Shown: positions 58,953-64,000 of the stretch, in pieces
Position numbering within the stretch: position 1 is the stretch's first letter
Layout of the letters: every line of letters starts with the position of its first letter
NCBI RefSeq assembly: GCF_026000435.1
Contig: NZ_AP026764.1
Location: forward strand, 1,426,001 to 1,490,000
DNA from: Vibrio sp. STUT-A11
Lineage (GTDB): Bacteria; Pseudomonadota; Gammaproteobacteria; Enterobacterales; Vibrionaceae
DNA: 64,000 nt
Direction of reading: 5' to 3'
The notes under the pieces: model-generated
The model's input: only the letters and a program-made list of their open reading frames with translations
Told to the model about the DNA's origin: nothing
Databases searched by the model: none
Position numbers and translations under genes: made by a program

Positions 58953-61586
58953 ATGAATAAACTACATAAGCTTTTTAAACCTGATTCGGTTGCGGTAGTG
59001 GGCGCATCACCGAGAGAGTTACGCGCTGGGCATGTGGTCATGCGTAACCTCCTTCAAAGTGGCTTTGGTGGTGCAATTATGCCGGTAACACCAAAACACA
59101 AAACCGTATTGGGCGTTATCGCATACCCAAACATTGCCTCCCTGCCCTTTAGCCCTGATATCGCAATTCTTTGTACTAATGCGTCGCGCAACGAAAGTCT
59201 ACTAAAGGAGCTGGACGAACGTGGTACTCAGTTTGCCATCGTGATCTCCGACGACGCCCAAATCATCGATGTGTCTTCAATAAATATTCGGGTACTGGGT
59301 TCGAACAGCCTAGGAATTATTCTTCCTTGGCACAACTTTAACTGTACGTTCTCTCCCGTTGCCGCTAAGCCCGGTAAAATTGCTTTTATATCTCAGTCCG
59401 CCGCCGTATGCACTACTGTGTTAGATTGGGCAAACGACAAAAATATCGGTTTTTCCTCATTTATCTCCATTGGCCGAGGTCAAGATATTGATTTCGCGGA
59501 GCTGCTTGATCATTTGAGTATGGATGGTCATACCGAAGCCATCTTGCTCTACGTCGATTCCATACAAGATGCTCGCCGATTCTTGTCAGCCGCTCGGGCC
59601 GCCTCGCGAAATCGCCGCATTCTGGTTTTAAAAGCAGGACGTTCTAAAGAGATGAATACGCTCGAACAACAAGATGGTGACACCTTAGACATCATTTACG
59701 ATTCTGCGATCCGTAGAACCGGTATGTTGAGAGTGAGTAATACTCATGAACTATTTGCTGCAGTAGAAACCCTAACACACTCTGTCCCACTACGCGGAGA
59801 AAGGTTAGCGATAATCACAAATGGTGGCGGCCCTGCTGTGATGGCAGTGGATACGCTCTTTGAACGTGGCGGCAATTTAGCGACGCTTGATGAAACCTCG
59901 ACCGAGCAGTTAAAAGCCGTTCTACCACCAAACTGGCGGCAAGCGAATCCGATTGACCTTTCCGGAGATGCGACTAAAAAACGCTACGTCGATACGGTAA
60001 ATGCACTCATGAATAACGATTGTGCAGATGCAATATTGATCATGCACAGTCCGTCTGCGGTCTCCGATCCATTGGATACGGCCTATGATGTCATTGAGGC
60101 GATTAAATCCCACCCAAGGCACAAGCATTTTAATATCCTAACTAACTGGTCGGGAGAACAAACGTCTCGTGAGGCGCGCCTGGCGTTTACTCAAGCAGGG
60201 ATACCGACTTACCGTACACCAGAAAGTGCGGTTGTTGCCTACATGCACCTTGTTGAGTACAGGAGAAACCAAAAACAACTGATGGAAACGCCCACAACGG
60301 CAGAGCCTTTGCACTCAGGTAGCATCCATTCTGCAATGGAATGGGTAAATGAACGACTACTGGATAAAAACACAGTTACATTAGATACACACCAAACTAG
60401 CCCACTTTTTAAACTGTTTGGTTTCAATGTGCTGCCAACCTGGATTGCGTCTGATGCGATAGAAGCGGTACATATGGCGGAAAATATCGGTTATCCGGTC
60501 GCGGTGAAACTTCGTTCTCCCGATATCCCGCATAAGTCAGACGTTCACGGTGTTGCACTCAATCTGAGAAACAGTAATGAAGTCGCAAGTGCATCAAATT
60601 CTATTTTAGATGCGGTGAAGCTGAGTTATCCATCCGCCAACGTCCATGGCCTGCTGGTGCAAGGCATGGCTAAACTCGGTAGTGCAGAAGAAATACGAAT
60701 CAGTATTGCTGTGGACAAAGTGTTTGGGCCAGTGATTTTACTTGGTCAGGGCGGATCCGAATGGAATATTGCTCAAGATGCCGTGGCAGCGCTTCCTCCA
60801 TTGAACATGACTCTGGCACGTTATCTCGTCGTCGTTGCTTTAAAGTCGGGCAAGATCCGCTTACAAAAACATAAAGATGCGTTAGACATCACTGAATTGT
60901 CGAAATTCTTGGTCCGTATCTCTCAAATGGCGGTTGAGTTACCTGAAGTCCATAGACTGGATATCCATCCAGTACTCGTATCTGGAAACGAACTGACTAT
61001 CATTGATGCGGATTTAACCCTGACAAAATATGAAGGCGATGCGCAAACACGTCTTGCTATCCGCCCTTTCCCTGCCGAGTTCGTTGAAACCGTTACTCTG
61101 CGAGATGGGCAACCTGTCTTACTTCGCCCTATCTTGCCTGAAGATGAACCGCTACATGCTCAATTCATCAATAATGTATCCAGAGAAGACCTCTATAAGC
61201 GATTTTTCTCTGAAGTTGGTGAGTTCAACCACGAGGCGTTGGCTAACTTTACTCAAATCGATTACGACAGAGAAATGGCATTTGTTGCCGTTGCATTTGA
61301 TAAAAGTGGCCCGTCAATTATTGGCGTCGCACGTGCACTGATCACCCCTGATAATAGCGACGCTGAATTTGCGATTCTGATCCGTTCTGATCTCAAAGGA
61401 AAAGGGCTTGGCAAGGTACTGATGCAAAAGATTATTAGCTATTGCCAAGTAAAAGGCACCAAGCAAATATCAGGAATGACGATGCCAACTAACCGAGGAA
61501 TGCTGATGTTGGCACAAAGCCTCGGGTTTGATATTGATGTTCAGTTTGAGGATGGCATTGCAGATATGGTCTTACCTTTAAACTAG
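58953..61586 (+). CDS. patZ: Lysine acetyltransferase Pat/PatZ (acyl-CoA synthetase-like plus GNAT)
   Basis: An 877-residue acetyltransferase that modifies lysines, in other species inactivating acetyl-CoA synthetase. The CoA-binding N-terminus (DSVAVVGASPRELRAGHVVM), succinyl-CoA-synthetase-like middle (GKIAFISQSAAVCTTVLDWA, NGGGPAVMAVDTL), ATP-grasp (GYPVAVKLRSPDIPHKSDVH) and C-terminal GNAT domain (VLLRPILPEDEPLHAQFI, RSDLKGKGLGKVLMQ) are in standard order. The His of the phospho-transfer loop is not obvious, as is usual for Pat. Terminator follows. Confidence 0.95.
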   Translation: MNKLHKLFKPDSVAVVGASPRELRAGHVVMRNLLQSGFGGAIMPVTPKHKTVLGVIAYPNIASLPFSPDIAILCTNASRNESLLKELDERGTQFAIVISDDAQIIDVSSINIRVLGSNSLGIILPWHNFNCTFSPVAAKPGKIAFISQSAAVCTTVLDWANDKNIGFSSFISIGRGQDIDFAELLDHLSMDGHTEAILLYVDSIQDARRFLSAARAASRNRRILVLKAGRSKEMNTLEQQDGDTLDIIYDSAIRRTGMLRVSNTHELFAAVETLTHSVPLRGERLAIITNGGGPAVMAVDTLFERGGNLATLDETSTEQLKAVLPPNWRQANPIDLSGDATKKRYVDTVNALMNNDCADAILIMHSPSAVSDPLDTAYDVIEAIKSHPRHKHFNILTNWSGEQTSREARLAFTQAGIPTYRTPESAVVAYMHLVEYRRNQKQLMETPTTAEPLHSGSIHSAMEWVNERLLDKNTVTLDTHQTSPLFKLFGFNVLPTWIASDAIEAVHMAENIGYPVAVKLRSPDIPHKSDVHGVALNLRNSNEVASASNSILDAVKLSYPSANVHGLLVQGMAKLGSAEEIRISIAVDKVFGPVILLGQGGSEWNIAQDAVAALPPLNMTLARYLVVVALKSGKIRLQKHKDALDITELSKFLVRISQMAVELPEVHRLDIHPVLVSGNELTIIDADLTLTKYEGDAQTRLAIRPFPAEFVETVTLRDGQPVLLRPILPEDEPLHAQFINNVSREDLYKRFFSEVGEFNHEALANFTQIDYDREMAFVAVAFDKSGPSIIGVARALITPDNSDAEFAILIRSDLKGKGLGKVLMQKIISYCQVKGTKQISGMTMPTNRGMLMLAQSLGFDIDVQFEDGIADMVLPLN

Positions 61587-61590
61587 TAAG

Positions 61591-61646
61591 AAAGCCCAGT
61601 TGTGTACGGCCTCTATGTTTATTAGAGCCGTTACCAGCTGGGCTTT
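61591..61646. terminator. Terminator after patZ
   Basis: AAAGCCCAGTT pairs with AGCTGGGCTTT (10 of 11) with inner ACGGC/GCCGT and CTC/GAG pairing. It serves both the patZ gene and the convergent LysR gene. Confidence 0.85.
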
Positions 61647-61688
61647 ACTCGCTTGGGTAATGAAAAATGAGCTTCTAACGTGACAGTG

Positions 61689-62579
61689 TTACTTTAACGC
61701 CCAGTTCTTCTTCAAATATTGAATACACCAGGATTTCGCCTCTCCCATTGTATTTCGACGCCACGCCAGGATGATATCCATCGGTAATGGTTCAGTACCC
61801 TCGATTAGCTTGAGTTCGCCACTATCAATCAATGGCTGAGCAATTTGGCTTGGCAGTGTTCCAATTCCTAACCCAGCTCTGAGTGCATCAACCTTTGCTG
61901 TAAAATTTGTCACCGTTAAGCGTGGTTGCTTCTGAATGATATTCATTGAGAGTGCTGGTTGTTCACGCGCAGTGTCTGCGATCGCAATAATACGATACTT
62001 TTCTCTTGCTGCATCATCAAAATCACCACTACTGCGTTTATGAACATAGTGACGCGCCCCAGCAACCCAGAGCATGGTCATCTTACCGATTTTTTCTGAT
62101 TTAACTTCTTGAGGTAGCGTGTCTAGGGATGGACAAATTAATAGATCAGAACGGCCTGTGTTGAGCGATTCCCAACCACCTGCCAAAATCTCTTCTTGCA
62201 ATCTGACTCGGGTAGAACTGACTTCAGATAGCGCATCCACCATAGGAAAAAAGTTACAAACAGGAATAATGCCATCAAATGCAACGGTGATATCTAATTC
62301 CCACCCATTTGCCAATACCGTAGCGTCGTTTACCAGCTTTTCACTGGCTTTCAATATATCTCGCCCGCGTTCAAGAATGAGTTTACCAGCTTCGGTAAAA
62401 TGAGCTTTATGCCCTGAGCGATCGAAAATAATAATATCTAAATCTTGCTCAAGTTTTTGAATTTGGTAGCTAAGTGATGAAGGAGCTCTGTCTAATTCAT
62501 TAGCTGCTGCAGCAAAGCTGCCTCGTCGGTCTATCGCATCCAGGATATGGAGTGCTTCTAAAGTAATCGGACTGTGCAC
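61689..62579 (-). CDS. LysR-type transcriptional regulator
   Basis: A 296-residue LysR regulator: winged helix LHILDAIDRRGSFAAAANEL, SYQIQKLEQDLDIIIFDRSG; effector domain DITVAFDGIIPVCNFFP, GTLPSQIAQPLIDSGEL. It most resembles the group that regulates efflux or aldehyde/quinone genes (PFam LysR with DNA-binding HKAHFTEAG), but no divergent target gene of known function is adjacent; the next coding feature upstream is a 24-codon peptide gene. Target unknown. Confidence 0.87.
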   Translation of the reverse strand: MHSPITLEALHILDAIDRRGSFAAAANELDRAPSSLSYQIQKLEQDLDIIIFDRSGHKAHFTEAGKLILERGRDILKASEKLVNDATVLANGWELDITVAFDGIIPVCNFFPMVDALSEVSSTRVRLQEEILAGGWESLNTGRSDLLICPSLDTLPQEVKSEKIGKMTMLWVAGARHYVHKRSSGDFDDAAREKYRIIAIADTAREQPALSMNIIQKQPRLTVTNFTAKVDALRAGLGIGTLPSQIAQPLIDSGELKLIEGTEPLPMDIILAWRRNTMGEAKSWCIQYLKKNWALK

Positions 62580-62909
62580 GTTACCTTCCCTTACATGAAA
62601 TCATCACATTAATAGTGTCTAAACAGACAGTTAAGGAATCAAGAAACGACAATATAACACATTGATTAACAAAGACGAGAAATGCTTATTTTGCAAGGCT
62701 CTTCTGAGCGTTCAACGATTAGTTTGGTTTACATAGCCCGGCTAAATGAGCGCAGAAGAAAATAAATAGATGTGTGGGAATCGCTGACTCCCCTTTTCTT
62801 GGGCAGAAAATGACTACTTTAGTTCTAGATACAACAAAGCCAACTTAAAGCTGGCTTTTTATAAAGTTTTCAGTTCTAAAAGGTAAAGAAAAGTTTGGGA
62901 AAAGAAAAC
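62580..62909. other. Intergenic region with a hairpin terminator, possible sRNA
   Basis: 330 bases with no protein gene. A strong plus-strand hairpin with T-run, AAAGCCAAC...GCTGGCTTTTT (about 62838-62861), ends a leaderless stretch with no ORF in front of it, suggesting an untranslated transcript (sRNA) within about 62700-62862, or the terminator of the minus-strand peptide gene read through from the other side. Confidence 0.35.
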
Positions 62910-62984
62910 TTACTGTTGTGCCATCTCTTTTTTCACCATTACAGCTGCTGCAACGATGAAAGCGATGATTAGACCGAGTTCCAT
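62910..62984 (-). CDS. 24-residue single-helix membrane peptide
   Basis: From ATG 62984 (AGGG site nine bases upstream), the peptide reads MELGLIIAFIVAAAVMV then KKEMAQQ and a TAA. One hydrophobic helix with a Glu at position 2 and basic residues after it makes a classic small membrane peptide. It is too short for most gene finders. It could be a regulator of a membrane enzyme. Conservation in related vibrios would be decisive. Confidence 0.6.
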   Translation of the reverse strand: MELGLIIAFIVAAAVMVKKEMAQQ

Positions 62985-63106
62985 GAACTACTACCCTAGT
63001 GATTATGAGAAATAAAAGACCAAAATTTTAAATCGTGCGTATTCTACCACGTCTATGATTCGTTGCTACCTTTTAACCTCAAATTTACTATTTTTACGAT
63101 TAAGAT

Positions 63107-63136
63107 CAAAAAAGGCGCAAGAATGCGCCTTTTTTG
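63107..63136. terminator. Terminator after galE
   Basis: AAAAAGGCGCA pairs with TGCGCCTTTTT around AGAA. It lies 21 bases beyond the galE stop. Confidence 0.9.
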
Positions 63137-63156
63137 TTGTTAACTTGTTAAATCAC

Positions 63157-64000
63157 CTAGCTCAGATCAGGGTAACCTTGTGGGTTATTTGATTGCCATC
63201 TCCAAGTATCACTGGTCATTTCTTCGAGTGTGCGAGTTGCTTTCCAGCCTAATTCTGTGGCCGCTTTACAAGGATCCGCCCAACACTCAGCGATATCACC
63301 TGGGCGACGGTCAACTAATTTGTAAGGTACTTCTTTACCGCTTGCCGTTTGGAAAGCCTCAACCATTTCAAGGACACTATAACCTTTGCCTGTACCTAAG
63401 TTATAAATATGCAGTCCTGATTTGTTACCTACTTTCTCTAATGCAGCGACGTGTCCATCAGATAAGTCCATGACGTGAATATAGTCGCGAACACCAGTGC
63501 CATCCGGAGTTGGATAGTCGTTGCCAAATACCGATAGGAAGTCACGACGACCAACAGCAACTTGTGAGATAAATGGCATTAGGTTGTTTGGAATTCCTTG
63601 AGGATCTTCGCCAAGCTCTCCTGTCGGGTGAGAGCCAACCGGGTTGAAATAGCGTAATAGAGTGATGCTCCAATCAGGGTTCGCTTTTTGGAAATCGGTC
63701 AGGCACTCTTCTACCATCAATTTACTGCGTCCGTAAGGGTTTGTGGCGCTTGTTGGAAAATCTTCGGTAATTGGCACTGAAGCTGGATCACCGTAAACTG
63801 TCGCTGAAGAACTAAATACCAATGACTTAACGCCAGCTTCTCGCATTGCATCAACCAACACCAATGTACCGTTTACGTTATTGTCATAGTATTCTAACGG
63901 TTTAGCGACAGATTCTCCCACGGCTTTTAAGCCAGCGAAATGAATAACCGCTTCTATATTATTGGTTTTAAGTGCATCAACTAGCGCCGCTTTATCGCGA
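63157..64000 (-). CDS. galE: UDP-glucose 4-epimerase (partial, start outside window)
   Basis: Interconverts UDP-glucose and UDP-galactose with bound NAD. The visible 281 residues run from RDKAALVDALKTNNIEAVIH to the stop at 63157. Motifs: HFAGLKAVGES, SSSATVYGDP (Ser catalytic), NPYGRSKLMVE (Tyr-x3-Lys) and RYFNPVGSHPTGELGEDPQG. The N-terminal Rossmann GxxGxxG lies beyond 64000. Supplies UDP-sugars for LPS or exopolysaccharide and Leloir galactose use. Confidence 0.95.
   Translation of the reverse strand, partial: RDKAALVDALKTNNIEAVIHFAGLKAVGESVAKPLEYYDNNVNGTLVLVDAMREAGVKSLVFSSSATVYGDPASVPITEDFPTSATNPYGRSKLMVEECLTDFQKANPDWSITLLRYFNPVGSHPTGELGEDPQGIPNNLMPFISQVAVGRRDFLSVFGNDYPTPDGTGVRDYIHVMDLSDGHVAALEKVGNKSGLHIYNLGTGKGYSVLEMVEAFQTASGKEVPYKLVDRRPGDIAECWADPCKAATELGWKATRTLEEMTSDTWRWQSNNPQGYPDLS

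Noticed and set aside
1..64000. tRNA, rRNA or CRISPR array
   Set aside because: No cloverleaf, rRNA or regularly spaced repeat was found on reading; a dedicated scan would be needed to exclude them fully.

Overview
The window is Gammaproteobacterial chromosome, almost certainly a Vibrio, and most likely part of its second chromosome close to the replication terminus. The basis is gene content and order: pntA-pntB, then a vxrA-vxrB-vxrC-vxrD-yoaH block, then (after a large insertion) yciH, a DUF3319 gene and ddl. From memory this matches the VCA0563-VCA0572 stretch of V. cholerae chromosome II. An XerC/XerD dif-type site lies at 55917-55944, where a terminus would be expected.

Layout. 1-5.1 kb: the tail of a LysR gene, an AraC regulator, a second-type 2-isopropylmalate synthase (leuA), a LysR regulator and, divergent from it, an extra accD (carboxyltransferase beta). 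This accD carries Leu at the position of E. coli AccD Met203, the substitution associated with andrimid resistance. 5.2-13.4 kb: a sulfide/persulfide-stress island with a CoA-disulfide reductase-rhodanese fusion, a DUF2892 protein, a BigR/SqrR-type repressor with two Cys at the diagnostic spacing, two YeeE/YedE sulfur transport proteins, and an RND pump with its adaptor. 13.5-25.5 kb: a secreted nuclease-like protein, anaerobic ribonucleotide reductase nrdD-nrdG behind paired NrdR boxes, an AraC regulator, an aromatic/aspartate aminotransferase, a retropepsin-like lipoprotein, an outer-membrane protein, cobQ and modABC. 25.6-31.7 kb: an M48 protease plus YjgN pair, a chemotaxis-receptor remnant, a DUF3069 protein, two GGDEF proteins and a HlyU-family protein. 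32.1-39.6 kb: pntAB and the vxr cell-envelope two-component operon.

39.7-56.1 kb is accessory DNA lying between yoaH and yciH. It holds a UspA-family gene and two tandem paralogous small genes (A and B). B is split by a 9903-bp Tn3-family transposon with 38-bp perfect inverted repeats and a GTATA target duplication. The transposon carries cadR-cadA-dsbB-dsbA as cargo between two related resolvase ends, then a complete resolvase, a parDE module and tnpA. Next come an ISNCY-family transposase remnant and a compact (about 3.7 kb) Xer-integrated satellite of filamentous-phage type: repressor, gene II/X-type replication protein, gpV-like ssDNA-binding protein and four small proteins, with no coat, adsorption or assembly gene. 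It ends in an intact dif site.

56.2-64.0 kb returns to core genes: yciH, a DUF3319 gene, ddl, a SPOR lipoprotein, the Pat/PatZ lysine acetyltransferase, a LysR regulator, a 24-codon membrane peptide gene and the 3' part of galE. No rRNA, tRNA or CRISPR array was seen. All function calls are from reading the sequence and memory of families; no search was run.
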